A model generated the notes under the pieces. It ran no database searches and had not been told where the DNA came from. It saw only the letters and a program-made list of their open reading frames with translations. The translations under genes and the position numbers were made by a program. A stretch of DNA of 64,000 nucleotides from the NCBI GenBank assembly GCA_965658765.1, contig CBFHTO010000003.1:23914-87913 (forward strand). The letters are read 5' to 3'. This stretch comes from Glaciecola sp965658765 (GTDB taxonomy: Bacteria; Pseudomonadota; Gammaproteobacteria; Enterobacterales; Alteromonadaceae). Of the stretch, positions 1-8,969 are shown piece after piece; position 1 is the first letter of the stretch; each line of letters starts with the position of its first letter.

Positions 1-344
1 CTCTTCCGGTAGCTTTTTCTACCTGATTGATTGCTTCAGTAATCGCTCTAGAATTCTTGTGCACAGACCTTGGTGTCCAATCGCCTTTACGAATTTCATC
101 GAGCATAGCCCCTCTAATCCGAATACCTGCAAAGGTCTCGAAACTGGCTCCTTTTGTGCCGTCGAAGTTTCGTGCTGCTTCTAATAACCCTATCATACCA
201 GATTGAATCAGATCATCGACTATTACACTGGCAGGTAAACGTGCCAATAAATGATGAGCGATCCGCTTAACTAAAGGCGCGTGCTTTTCAACCAGTAGGT
301 TCTTATCTATTTGCTGTTGATATCCAGTCACTTTAGTACTCACT
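1..344 (-). CDS. fliA: Flagellar sigma factor FliA (sigma-28), 5' part only
   Basis: About 114 N-terminal codons are present; the rest lies beyond the left edge. The translation starts VSTKVTGYQQQ and continues with a sigma-70 region 2 pattern: LVKRIAHHLLARLP, then DDLIQSGMIGLLEAA, then FETFAGIRIRGAMLDE, and finally GDWTPRSVHKNSR, the region 2.4 segment typical of FliA. The start chosen is GTG at 344-342, 8 bases after the flhG stop; no in-frame ATG fits. FliA directs RNA polymerase to late flagellar promoters (flagellin, chemotaxis) and is held by FlgM, which is encoded at the other end of this window. It is last in the flhA-flhF-flhG-fliA order. Confidence 0.93.
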
Positions 345-352
345 TTTTTTAC

Positions 353-1204
353 CTACTCATGTAATGACACGAGGTTCTCTATGAAAAACTCTAGGTGTCC
401 ACCCGCTTGAACCGGTATGGCCCAAGTTCCCATCTCTGTTGCAAGTTTTGTGATTGCCTTAGACGCCGGCGAACTAGGAAAGGCATCAACAATAGCACTC
501 TGCTTACGAACCGCTTTTCGAATGTTTTCATCAAACGGCACTATTGCAACTAGTTCGAGTGCTACGTCCAAAAATCGTGTAGTCACTTTAGAAAGCTTGC
601 TAAACAACTCGTGTCCTTCTCGCTCACTTCTTACCATATTAGCAACTATTTTAAACTTAAACACACCATGATCTTTATTCAAAATCTTAATAAGTGCATA
701 TGCATCAGTTAATGATGTCGGCTCATCGCATACCACCATCATTACGTCTTGTGCTGCCCTTGAAAAGCTCACAACCATATCAGATATGCCGGCAGCAGTA
801 TCTATAATTAACATGTCAATTGGCGTTTGAAGTTCCCCGAATGCTCTTATCAAGCCCGCATGCTCGTGCCTTGAAAGCTCGGTCATTGACTTTGTACCAG
901 AGGTAGACGGGGCAATTTTTATACCATATGGTCCGGTCACCAAAATCTCATCAAGCGTACAATCGCCATTTAAAACATGAGACAGATTGCGTTCAACCCT
1001 TAAACCCAACATGACATCGACGTTAGCTAAACCCAAATCGGCGTCTAACACCATCACTTTCTTGCCTTGTTTTGCGCAGGCGATTGCCGTATTGAGGGTA
1101 AGATTCGTTTTGCCCACGCCGCCTTTTCCGCCGGTAACAGCAATCACTTTTATATGTTTGCTACGATTCATATTTCGCAAGCTACTCGCTTGATCTACTA
1201 TCAT
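353..1204 (-). CDS. flhG: Flagellar number regulator FlhG (FleN), MinD-like ATPase
   Basis: 283 residues, a ParA/MinD family ATPase that limits flagellar number and acts with FlhF at the cell pole. Visible motifs: the N-terminal DQASSLR (residues 4-10), which matches the DQAxxLR element known to stimulate the FlhF GTPase; deviant Walker A KGGVGKT (27-33); a DADLGLANVD switch; and IDTAAGIS. The C-terminal end is a likely membrane-targeting helix. The ATG overlaps the flhF stop codon (ATGA), implying translational coupling. In the polar flagellates studied, FlhG/FleN also antagonises FlrA/FleQ; whether it does so here is inference. Confidence 0.96.
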   Translation of the reverse strand: MIVDQASSLRNMNRSKHIKVIAVTGGKGGVGKTNLTLNTAIACAKQGKKVMVLDADLGLANVDVMLGLRVERNLSHVLNGDCTLDEILVTGPYGIKIAPSTSGTKSMTELSRHEHAGLIRAFGELQTPIDMLIIDTAAGISDMVVSFSRAAQDVMMVVCDEPTSLTDAYALIKILNKDHGVFKFKIVANMVRSEREGHELFSKLSKVTTRFLDVALELVAIVPFDENIRKAVRKQSAIVDAFPSSPASKAITKLATEMGTWAIPVQAGGHLEFFIENLVSLHE

Positions 1205-2742
1205 AATCCACCTGCAATCAAATCACCGGCACTTGCGTCCATGCCAGCTCCATATTTTTTATATAGCTTAGCTGCGATCAGAGTAAGATTAGCCGAATCA
1301 GCTAACTTAATATCTTCTGGAACACGTTGACCGTCGGTAACGTAACTCAAAGATAAGTCGTTTTCTATAGCTACACTAAGTGCTTCACCTAAACTGTAAC
1401 ACTCATCAAGTTTACTAAAGATACACCCACTTAAGTGAATGCTTTGATAAGCCATTATTGTTTGTTTGAGTACCTGATACTGAGCGCCAGCGGGTAATAC
1501 AAGATACTTTCTAATGTCTGCATTTACACCATGCTCATAATCATTAATTTGGCTGATCAAGCGCGAATCTCTTTGGCTAAATCCAGCAGTGTCTATTAAG
1601 ACTAATTTCTTATTTCTCAACTGATACAAGACTTCGTTTAACTCTTGAGAATTGTGCGCTTTTTTAACCGTGCAGCCAATGATTCTGCCATAGGTTGCTA
1701 ATTGTTCATAAGCTGCAATACGGTATGTATCGACGGTAATCATTGCTACTTGGTCTGAACCGTATTTTTGTGCGTACTTTGCGGCGAGCTTAGCTAATGT
1801 AGTAGTTTTGCCGGTGCCAGTTGGTCCGACTAAAGCAACAACACCGGACTGACTTAGAATGTCATTTCCACCAACGTGTAGTCGGTTAGATAGTAAATTA
1901 AGTATGTACTTCCAACCCTGTTTCTCATCAACTTTATGCGGTAAGAACTCGATAAACTGTTTCGCTAAACTTGCGCTTATGCCCATTTGAATGAGTTGTT
2001 CGTGCAAATAATGATGCACTGGATTATTGCGCTTTTTGCGCTCTTCCGTCAGTTCAGATACTTGGAACTTCAACACATTTTTTATGGATTCGAGCTCTGC
2101 TTTAATTTTATCTAACTGCTCTGGTTCAAGCACACTAGGAGGCGGCTGAATACCTGAAGCTTGATTATCTTCGACGTTAAGCTCGTCTTGTTCATCAATA
2201 AACGCAGGTGAACGGAATATTCTTTCATCAGCACGTGCATCGGGAGCCTTGCCATAATTGGCTTGTTGAGAATAATGTAAGGATTGTGACTGCGAATCTG
2301 TTTGCTGACTTTGATTAGTGAACTCAGCCTGCTCAAGTCTACTGTTTTGATTAGTCCGAGAAGCTTGTTGCTCAGGTGATTGTTGCTCGGAGCTTTGCGC
2401 TGACTGTTTTTTCATTTGAGCTTCAAGCAAGGCTTGCAAACTATCAGGGCCAGAGTCGCCGATAATCTCACTAAGGCTTGGGGTGGCTTTTCCACCCATT
2501 TGAGCATGATTATTAGCCATATGACTTTGTCTGCTTGCATGATTGTTCTGAGGTTGAGGCGTTGGCATACTATGCTCATCGCTTCTGTTCACAGTGTCTG
2601 TTCCAGGGTCTACTGCGGCAACAAGTTCGACTCCATCAGCAACTTTTTTGTTAGACATGATAACCGCGTCGCCACCTAGCTCATCTTTCACTTGCTTGAG
2701 TGCTTCTCGCATATCTTTGCCAAAAAAACGTCTAATCTTCAT
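1201..2742 (-). CDS. flhF: Polar flagellar placement SRP-type GTPase FlhF
   Basis: 513 residues. The N-terminal B domain (MKIRRFFGKDMREAL..., about 1-45) is followed by a low-complexity Gln/Ser/Asn linker (about 50-200), then an N helix bundle and the G domain: G1 GPTGTGKT (306-313), DTYRIAA (338-344), G3 DTAG (384-387) and G4 SKLD (443-446). FlhF marks the pole and recruits the first basal-body components. Its linker is long and glutamine-rich, which accounts for most of its excess length over compact FlhFs. It is coupled to flhG by a 4-base overlap and lies 43 bases after flhA. Confidence 0.96.
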   Translation of the reverse strand: MKIRRFFGKDMREALKQVKDELGGDAVIMSNKKVADGVELVAAVDPGTDTVNRSDEHSMPTPQPQNNHASRQSHMANNHAQMGGKATPSLSEIIGDSGPDSLQALLEAQMKKQSAQSSEQQSPEQQASRTNQNSRLEQAEFTNQSQQTDSQSQSLHYSQQANYGKAPDARADERIFRSPAFIDEQDELNVEDNQASGIQPPPSVLEPEQLDKIKAELESIKNVLKFQVSELTEERKKRNNPVHHYLHEQLIQMGISASLAKQFIEFLPHKVDEKQGWKYILNLLSNRLHVGGNDILSQSGVVALVGPTGTGKTTTLAKLAAKYAQKYGSDQVAMITVDTYRIAAYEQLATYGRIIGCTVKKAHNSQELNEVLYQLRNKKLVLIDTAGFSQRDSRLISQINDYEHGVNADIRKYLVLPAGAQYQVLKQTIMAYQSIHLSGCIFSKLDECYSLGEALSVAIENDLSLSYVTDGQRVPEDIKLADSANLTLIAAKLYKKYGAGMDASAGDLIAGGL

Positions 2743-2785
2743 GTTATCCTCTGAAATATGTCTGTAGTGACTTTTTTGCGTCAGT

Positions 2786-4885
2786 TTATTGACCGACCGA
2801 TGACACTATTTTAATTTGTTTGTCGTCAGGAATTTCTTGATATGACAATACATGTAATCCTGCCACTGCTTGTTTTAAGAACTTAGACAATACAGGGCGT
2901 AAGATACCAGAAGTCAATAACACTGCAGGCTCGCCTGCCATCTCTTGTTGTTGACTCGCTTGTGAAAGTGACTCTTGTAGCTTCTCTGCCAAACCTGGCT
3001 CAATGCCTGCGCCATCATCACCTCCCGCTTGAAGAGAACGATGCAACATCTGTTCCAACTCTGGTGCTAATGTAATTACAGGAACTTCTTGTGCGCCATT
3101 GCTTATTTCTTGAACAATTAGGCGTTTTAGCGCAATACGTAAGGCTGAAACTAACACATCGGGGTCTTGGCTCTTAGGCCCATACTCAGACAAGGTTTGA
3201 ACAATCGTTCTCATGTCTCTTATGGGTACGCCCTCGCTAAGCAGTGTTTGCAAAACTTTAACCACTAGGCTCAAGGACAAGATATCAGGTACTAGTCCTT
3301 CCACTAATTTTGGATGCGTTTTTTCTAACATATCGAGTAGTTGCTGTACCTCTTCATGCCCTAATAATTGGTGAGCATGTTGCGTTAGTAACTGACTTAA
3401 GTGTGTAGCAATCACAGTGGGAGCGTCGACAACGGTGTAACCCAATGTTTGGGCATGTTCCCTTTGCGTACCTTTTATCCAAACCGCTTCAAGTCCGAAC
3501 GCAGGATCTTGAGTAGGAGTGCCTTCTAGTGTGCCAAAAACTTGCCCTGGGTTAATTGCTAACTCACTGTCGTGACTGATCTCTGACTCTCCAACACTCA
3601 CACCTAACATTGAAATATTATAAGTATTTGGCGCAAAATCTAAGTTATCTCTAATATGTACAGGAGGTATCAAAAAACCAAGCTCTTGCGAAAGTTTCTT
3701 TCGAACGCCTTTTATACGGTTCAATAACTCGCCGCCTTGCGCTTTATCTACCATTGGAATTAGGCGATACCCAACTTCTAGACCAACAATATCGACAGGT
3801 TGGACATCGTCCCAGCTTAATTCTTTGGCTTCATTTATCGGTACAGATTGTTCTGGCAACTTCTCTAAATTCGCAGCTTCTTCTTGCTGCTTTTTCTTCG
3901 CCCAATCGCGGTAAAAGGCATATCCACCAACCGCTGCTGAAAAAGTCAAAAACGCAAAATGAGGCATGCCTGGCACAACCCCCATGATGAACAAAATAAC
4001 CGCTGTGATGTATAGCGCTTGTCTGTTGGCCAATTGTTCTCTGATTTCATCGCCCATGATTTGACTGTCATTTTCGCGCGTCACGATAATGGCAGTTGCA
4101 ACAGAAAGCAGTAAGGATGGGATTTGTGCTACAAGACCGTCACCAATGGTCAATACGGTGTAAACTTCCATGGCGTTATTGAAGGATAAAGAATGCTGGT
4201 ACATGCCAATGAATAATCCACCCACAATGTTGATCAGCATAATGAACAAGCCTGCAATCGCATCGCCCTTTACAAACTTTGACGCACCGTCCATAGAGCC
4301 ATAAAAATCAGCTTCGGAGGTAATCTCTTCGCGGCGTTTGCGCGCTTGGTCTTGGTCAATATAACCAGCATTTAAATCAGCATCTATCGCCATTTGCTTA
4401 CCAGGCATCGCGTCTAAGGTAAATCGAGCGCTAACCTCTGAAATACGACCCGCGCCTGCTGTAACCACTTTGAAATTGATGATCAGCAAAATAGCAAATA
4501 CTACAACGCCGACGACGTAATTACCGCCGATCACAACCTCACCAAAGGCTTGTATGACCTTACCTGCGGCATCACCGCCTTCATGGCCTTCTAAAAGTAC
4601 GATCCTGGTAGACGCCACGTTCAAAGCAAGTCGCAATACCGTTGCAACAAGAAGTACGAGTGGGAAAATACCAAAATCTACAGGACGCTGCGTAAATACA
4701 CAGACTAGGATAATGACAAGAGACAGCGCAATGTTAAAACTGAATAGAGTGTCAAGCAACATGGCAGGCATGGGCAGTATCACCATGCCCATCAAGGCTA
4801 AAACTACCATTGGTGCGCCTAAGCCACTCGCAAAGTGCTTAATCTGATTTTTATCGAATTTTTGGAAAGCTTGAACTAATTGCAT
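2786..4885 (-). CDS. flhA: Flagellar export gate protein FlhA
   Basis: 699 residues, the normal family length. The N-terminal half carries about eight membrane segments (first near residues 25-70) with the FHIPEP-family signature region (RFTLDAMPGKQMAIDADLNA, near 155-175). The C-terminal half is the cytoplasmic docking platform that receives chaperone-substrate complexes and FliI. FlhA forms the nonameric ring of the type III export gate and uses the proton motive force. The ATG at 4885 has a sigma-54-like promoter about 45 bases upstream, so flhA probably begins the flhA-flhF-flhG-fliA operon. Confidence 0.97.
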   Translation of the reverse strand: MQLVQAFQKFDKNQIKHFASGLGAPMVVLALMGMVILPMPAMLLDTLFSFNIALSLVIILVCVFTQRPVDFGIFPLVLLVATVLRLALNVASTRIVLLEGHEGGDAAGKVIQAFGEVVIGGNYVVGVVVFAILLIINFKVVTAGAGRISEVSARFTLDAMPGKQMAIDADLNAGYIDQDQARKRREEITSEADFYGSMDGASKFVKGDAIAGLFIMLINIVGGLFIGMYQHSLSFNNAMEVYTVLTIGDGLVAQIPSLLLSVATAIIVTRENDSQIMGDEIREQLANRQALYITAVILFIMGVVPGMPHFAFLTFSAAVGGYAFYRDWAKKKQQEEAANLEKLPEQSVPINEAKELSWDDVQPVDIVGLEVGYRLIPMVDKAQGGELLNRIKGVRKKLSQELGFLIPPVHIRDNLDFAPNTYNISMLGVSVGESEISHDSELAINPGQVFGTLEGTPTQDPAFGLEAVWIKGTQREHAQTLGYTVVDAPTVIATHLSQLLTQHAHQLLGHEEVQQLLDMLEKTHPKLVEGLVPDILSLSLVVKVLQTLLSEGVPIRDMRTIVQTLSEYGPKSQDPDVLVSALRIALKRLIVQEISNGAQEVPVITLAPELEQMLHRSLQAGGDDGAGIEPGLAEKLQESLSQASQQQEMAGEPAVLLTSGILRPVLSKFLKQAVAGLHVLSYQEIPDDKQIKIVSSVGQ

Positions 4886-4926
4886 ACATCAATTTATTGA
4901 CAGACTGTAAAAGATACCAAGTTGAT

Positions 4927-4942
4927 TACAACTAATGTGCCA
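4927..4942 (-). promoter_or_regulatory. Candidate sigma-54 promoter of flhA
   Basis: On the minus strand TGGCACATTAGTTGTA: the -24 element is perfect (TGGCAC) and the spacing is right, but the -12 reads TTGT rather than TTGC. The inferred start near 4915 would give a leader of about 30 bases to flhA. In Vibrio the flhA operon is sigma-54/FlrA dependent, which supports the call. Confidence 0.6.
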
Positions 4943-4964
4943 AGTTTGCTGGGCATTTCTGTTT

Positions 4965-4994
4965 TTATAAAAACCCTAGGTTGTATAAGGGTTT
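4965..4994 (-). terminator. Possible intrinsic terminator after flhB
   Basis: Inverted repeat AAACCCT/AGGGTTT (4971-4977 with 4988-4994). Read on the minus strand it is followed by TTTTTAT. It lies about 95 bases past the flhB stop and just upstream of the flhA promoter candidate, where the fliK-flhB operon should end. The stem is only 7 bp, so it is weak. Confidence 0.45.
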
Positions 4995-5043
4995 GAGAAG
5001 GGGCAAGGACTTTTAAGAATATCTTTTCCTAAGATAATAGACG

Positions 5044-5070
5044 AAGCCCCTGTGTCAAATACAAGGGCCT
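5044..5070 (-). other. Hairpin just after flhB
   Basis: AAGCCCCTG (5044-5052) can pair with CAAGGGCCT (5062-5070): nine pairs including two G-U pairs on the minus strand, loop of nine. There is no T-run after it, so it may be an mRNA 3'-end stabiliser rather than a terminator. Confidence 0.35.
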
Positions 5071-5089
5071 CTATATGTGTAAAATCGTA

Positions 5090-6223
5090 TTAACGGCGTA
5101 ACTCTGGCGGAATCGGTAAATCCTTCTTAAGTGACTTAGGACGTTTGCCTTTGCCTGATTTGTATGCCTTTAATTGATACACATAAGCAAGAACTTGAGC
5201 CACTGCGACAAATAGTTTTTGCGGTACTTCGCTATCTACTTCAGTCGAATAATAAATCGCACGGGCCAGTGCTGGGGATTCGATAATAGGTACGCCATGC
5301 GCTCCTGCAATTTTCCTAATGTGCATTGCTAACTCGTCAAGCCCTTTGGCCACCATAACAGGAGCACGGCTACCATCCTGATCATATTTAATGGCTACAG
5401 AAAAGTGAGTTGGGTTAGTAATAATGACATCTGCATTAGGCACTTCTTGCATCATGCGATTAGCCGCTGCCTGATACTGAATTCGACGAACCCGGTTTTT
5501 TACCATTGGATCCCCTTCGGCGTTCTTGCGTTCATCCTTCACTTGTTGCATTGTCATTTTCATTTCTTCATTGTGCTTATGACTTTGATATGGCACATCA
5601 ATTAACGCGATTGGCACCATTCCTAAACATAACAATAAGAAGGCCCATTCAATCATATCGAGGGCGTGAAACAGGTTTAATGGAAAGAGTTCGTAGTCTA
5701 AGTGCAGTGCTTCGTCTTTAAATATGAGCATCGATATGTAAGCCATTGAAGCAATAACTAGGACTTTACCAATCCCTTTGAGCAGTTCAACAATGGCATC
5801 TTTACCAAACATCCGTTTGAAGCCAGATAATGGACTCAAACGATTTGCTTTTGGCGCAGCTGACGACCAAGTAAAATTATAACCGCCCAATGCTATGCTA
5901 CCGTAGATACCACCGCACATTGCAATAATCATAAACATAATTAGGGGCCAGGCGCTTTCAGTCACTGACATTTCAAGGATTTGAAACATGTGATTAATGT
6001 CATAGGTTTCATCCCTCGAAAGAGTGAATGAACGCTCCGTTATTAAGTACATCGCTTTGGCGATTTCTTTACCGGTTGCTAATAGTGCTAATGCACTAAA
6101 TATCAGCAGCAGTGTTGTGGCTAATTCCTTTGAACGGGCAACTTGACCTTTCTTTCGAGCATCCTCGAGTTTTTTGGGTGTGGGTTCCTCCGTTTTTTCG
6201 TAGGAGTCGTCTTGTTCAGCCAT
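5090..6223 (-). CDS. flhB: Flagellar export switch protein FlhB
   Basis: 377 residues. The N-terminal region (KTEEPTPKKLEDARKKGQV) and four membrane segments (around 35-50, 92-112, 150-168, 190-210) are followed by the cytoplasmic domain with the self-cleavage motif NPTH (residues 270-273), where cleavage between Asn and Pro switches export from rod/hook to filament substrates. FliK, encoded upstream in the same operon, triggers the switch. The C-terminus is basic and Pro-rich. It begins 21 bases after fliR, in the usual fliP-Q-R-flhB order. Confidence 0.97.
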   Translation of the reverse strand: MAEQDDSYEKTEEPTPKKLEDARKKGQVARSKELATTLLLIFSALALLATGKEIAKAMYLITERSFTLSRDETYDINHMFQILEMSVTESAWPLIMFMIIAMCGGIYGSIALGGYNFTWSSAAPKANRLSPLSGFKRMFGKDAIVELLKGIGKVLVIASMAYISMLIFKDEALHLDYELFPLNLFHALDMIEWAFLLLCLGMVPIALIDVPYQSHKHNEEMKMTMQQVKDERKNAEGDPMVKNRVRRIQYQAAANRMMQEVPNADVIITNPTHFSVAIKYDQDGSRAPVMVAKGLDELAMHIRKIAGAHGVPIIESPALARAIYYSTEVDSEVPQKLFVAVAQVLAYVYQLKAYKSGKGKRPKSLKKDLPIPPELRR

Positions 6224-6244
6224 ATGCAGACACGTCCCTATTCA

Positions 6245-7021
6245 TCAGCAACTTTGTACGAGCTGGCACATGAAATCCTGAGCTCGTTGCCACTGTTGTT
6301 CATAGTGGAAAGTTTGGTTAGATAACGTCAGCCAAATGATCATAAGACCCATTAACTGTGCGATTGCAAATCCGATACTAAAGATATTCAGCTGTGGGGA
6401 CGCTTTCGTCATTACACCAAAGGCAAGGTTTACAATTAAAAGGCTAACAATCGGTGCTAGTGAAATTGTAATGGCCGACACAAACATCCAGCCAGCCCAA
6501 TGCGCAATATCCTTAAATTGATCAGGTGTAAACCAGTCGCCATCGATTGGAAAGGCTTCAAAACTCACCACAATCATTTCAATCATGAAAAGGTGACCGT
6601 CAAAGGTCCAGAATAACAGCGTGGCCAATATCAGATAAAACTGACCAACCGCCGGCACATTTATCCCATTTACGGGATCAACAATTGACGCGAAACCTAA
6701 GCCGGTTTGCATAGCAATGATTTGACCCGCTAATACGAAGGTATTAATGACCATCATCGAAATAAAACCAATTGAAATACCAACGATAAGTTGTTTAAAA
6801 ATCTCAACAAAGGCACCTAGCGATACAAGGTTTTCAAGTGGCACAGGCGGGATCATCGGAACGATCATCGCTGTTAATAGAATCGCCAACAAATTTCGGA
6901 CTGGAGTTGGGATAGTGCGTGCACTCAAACCTACCATCGAAATAAACAAGCCCGATATTCTCATGAATGCGAGCATGTAATCACTTATTAGGTCGATAAT
7001 TGTTGAGCTTAAAATATCCAC
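6245..7021 (-). CDS. fliR: Flagellar export gate protein FliR
   Basis: 258 residues, strongly hydrophobic, with about six membrane segments, a conserved stretch TGLGFASIVDPVNGINVPAVGQF and a C-terminal helix pair. FliR completes the FliP5-Q4-R1 helical export channel. The start is a GTG (7021-7019); there is no better ATG nearby, and the reading frame begins 10 bases after the fliQ stop. Length fits the family (about 255-265). Confidence 0.95.
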   Translation of the reverse strand: MDILSSTIIDLISDYMLAFMRISGLFISMVGLSARTIPTPVRNLLAILLTAMIVPMIPPVPLENLVSLGAFVEIFKQLIVGISIGFISMMVINTFVLAGQIIAMQTGLGFASIVDPVNGINVPAVGQFYLILATLLFWTFDGHLFMIEMIVVSFEAFPIDGDWFTPDQFKDIAHWAGWMFVSAITISLAPIVSLLIVNLAFGVMTKASPQLNIFSIGFAIAQLMGLMIIWLTLSNQTFHYEQQWQRAQDFMCQLVQSC

Positions 7022-7031
7022 TGTTTCAGCT

Positions 7032-7301
7032 CTATCCGATCACAGTTGGAATGCTATAAACAAGCTCAAAGGTATAATCCATCATCTTCTTGACCATCCA
7101 ATTACCTAGAAATGCCAGCGCAAGAAGGGTGACAACTAACCTCGGCAAAAAACTCATAGTTTGCTCATTGATTGAAGTAGCGGCTTGGAATACCGCAACA
7201 ACAAGCCCTATTATTAAGCCAGGTACAATAATGGATGACACCAACAAGATGATGATAAACATGGCGTCGCGTAAAATTTCCACAAAAGACTCAGGGCTCA
7301 T
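7032..7301 (-). CDS. fliQ: Flagellar export gate protein FliQ
   Basis: 89 residues, two membrane helices, starting MSPESFVEILRDAM, the usual FliQ start and exact family length. An open frame extends 18 codons further upstream into fliP, but the ATG at 7301-7299 is preferred because the extra residues do not belong to the family. It lies two bases after the fliP stop and is a subunit of the FliPQR channel. Confidence 0.95.
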   Translation of the reverse strand: MSPESFVEILRDAMFIIILLVSSIIVPGLIIGLVVAVFQAATSINEQTMSFLPRLVVTLLALAFLGNWMVKKMMDYTFELVYSIPTVIG

Positions 7302-7303
7302 AA

Positions 7304-8050
7304 CTACACTCCCATACCAAAGCTGTTTGCCAGCGTACCAAAAATTAAATTCCAACCATCGACCAAAACAAACAGCATTAATTTAAAGGGTAAAGATACG
7401 ATCATTGGAGATAGCATCATCATACCCATCGCCATTAAGATTGAAGCGACCACCAAGTCAAGGATAAGAAAAGGAATGAAGAGCATAAAACCAATCTGAA
7501 ACGCGGTTTTTAGCTCACTGGTAACAAATGCAGGGATTAGTACGCTCATAGGTACCTGCTCCGGTTCGTCAAATTGTCCTTCATAGCCACCTATGCGCAC
7601 AAATGTCTCTAAATCTGTCATACGAGTTTGACTAAGCATAAAATCTCGCATGGGCAACTTCGCTTGTTCAAATGCATCTAAGGAGGTCATTTCTTCGCTT
7701 AGGTATGGTTGTAGAGCTTTTTCATTCACCTCATCAAACACTGGTGCCATAATGAACATTGACATAAATAAGCTAACGCCAATCAAAATTTGATTTGAAG
7801 GTGATTGTTGCAGACCTATCGCTTGGCGAAGGATAGAAAGCACTACTATTATCCTAGTAAAAGAAGTCATCATCATAACCGCCGCAGGGATCAAGCTCAG
7901 CGCTGTCATTATGAATAGCGCTTGAAGAGTCATAGAATAATCCTGACTGCCGTCTGGATTAGTGGTCACTGTGACCGCCTCTATGCCAGCTTGCTGCGCG
8001 AAAACATTGCCTGATACAAGCAGTAATAAAAAACCAAGGAATTTAATCAT
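7304..8050 (-). CDS. fliP: Flagellar export gate protein FliP
   Basis: 248 residues with a cleavable signal peptide (MIKFLGFLLLLVSGNVFAQQ) and the family segments SFTRIIVVLSILRQAIGLQQ and PSNQILIGVSLFM, plus a C-terminal hydrophobic pair. FliP forms the pentameric base of the export channel. Its ATG overlaps the end of fliO by 8 bases, implying coupling. Confidence 0.97.
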   Translation of the reverse strand: MIKFLGFLLLLVSGNVFAQQAGIEAVTVTTNPDGSQDYSMTLQALFIMTALSLIPAAVMMMTSFTRIIVVLSILRQAIGLQQSPSNQILIGVSLFMSMFIMAPVFDEVNEKALQPYLSEEMTSLDAFEQAKLPMRDFMLSQTRMTDLETFVRIGGYEGQFDEPEQVPMSVLIPAFVTSELKTAFQIGFMLFIPFLILDLVVASILMAMGMMMLSPMIVSLPFKLMLFVLVDGWNLIFGTLANSFGMGV

Positions 8051-8576
8051 TTGAGCCTCCAGACGATTTGTCAGTACTTGACGATTTCGCCTTTCCGCCC
8101 ACTAATCCCTGCGCCATGGCGTGCACAAGCTTTTGTTGAAAGTTGGCTTTGGGATCATTTCCAGCAGAAGCGGATTTGCTTTTGTTCTTAAGTGGTTCTT
8201 CAAGCTTCGCTAGATGATTGATGTTATGAGATGTGACACCAATTAGGTGCTGCTCATCTCCTACTTGAATCACCATGACCTTTTCTTTTGTGCCGGCCAC
8301 CATACTTGCTACGACCTGCATTTGACCTTGTCCCGCCTGAGTGACATTAAACCGTCGCATTAAATATGCTAGCGCAAAAATAATGGCGATCACTAACATC
8401 AACGACAAAAATACCGTGATGATAGACTCAGTAGAATCTATGCTTTGTGAGCTGCTTTGTGCTTGGGTAAGTGGACTATAGCTGAGGTGGCATATGGAAA
8501 TAAAGCCCGCTAGAACAAGGCCTAGCGGGGACTTTTTACTTGAGTTTTTTAATTCTTTCGACTTGACTAATAACAT
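8043..8576 (-). CDS. fliO: Flagellar export gate assembly protein FliO
   Basis: 177 residues. A signal-like hydrophobic stretch (about 17-40) precedes a membrane helix SIITVFLSLMLVIAIIFALA and the cytoplasmic FliO domain (MRRFNVTQAGQGQMQVV...KVMVIQVGDEQHLIGVT). FliO is a scaffold that helps FliP assemble. The start is uncertain: the only in-frame ATG (8576) lies 41 bases inside fliN, and no in-frame ATG lies between it and the membrane domain. The C-terminal tail is Ser/Lys-rich low complexity. Confidence 0.9.
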   Translation of the reverse strand: MLLVKSKELKNSSKKSPLGLVLAGFISICHLSYSPLTQAQSSSQSIDSTESIITVFLSLMLVIAIIFALAYLMRRFNVTQAGQGQMQVVASMVAGTKEKVMVIQVGDEQHLIGVTSHNINHLAKLEEPLKNKSKSASAGNDPKANFQQKLVHAMAQGLVGGKAKSSSTDKSSGGSND

Positions 8577-8967
8577 CCGTTAACCGAATACCAAATTTAT
8601 CGTTGATGACTACTACCTCTCCATGAGCAATCAACGTGCCATTTACTAAAACATCTAAAGGTTCTCCAGCCACTCGGTCTAATTCGACTACAGATCCCTG
8701 ATTTAATTGAAGTAAATTTCTGATACTGATATTCGTTCTCCCCACTTCCATAGAAATGGTAACCGGTATATCAAGAATGGTATCAAGTTTTTTATCGTGT
8801 GATACACCTGCATTATCGTCTGTCAGTTCATCTAAACCTGCCGGCTCAGCTTGCGCTTGTGCCAATAGTTCATCTGGGTCCACAGCTTCACCGGAACCAC
8901 CTTCAGATTCGGCTTGCTCCGCCATTGCTGCTTCCCAATCGTCTAATCCTTCGCCGTCATTACTCAT
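8536..8967 (-). CDS. fliN: Flagellar motor switch protein FliN
   Basis: 143 residues: an acidic, Ala/Glu-rich N-terminal linker (1-55) and a C-terminal SpoA domain (LDTILDIPVTISMEVGRTNI...GIRLTDVIS). FliN forms the lower C-ring with FliM and binds FliH-FliI for export. It starts two bases before the fliM stop region, with tight operon spacing, and its 3' end overlaps fliO by 41 bases. Confidence 0.97.
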   Translation of the reverse strand: MSNDGEGLDDWEAAMAEQAESEGGSGEAVDPDELLAQAQAEPAGLDELTDDNAGVSHDKKLDTILDIPVTISMEVGRTNISIRNLLQLNQGSVVELDRVAGEPLDVLVNGTLIAHGEVVVINDKFGIRLTDVISQVERIKKLK

Positions 8968-8969
8968 GG

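Noticed and set aside
417..671. 84-codon plus-strand frame inside flhG
   Set aside because: Lies wholly within flhG on the opposite strand, no conserved features; a shadow frame, like the many others opposite fliG, flgE, flgH and flgI.
4886..5089. A small gene between flhB and flhA
   Set aside because: No frame of useful length; the region is explained by two hairpins and a promoter candidate.
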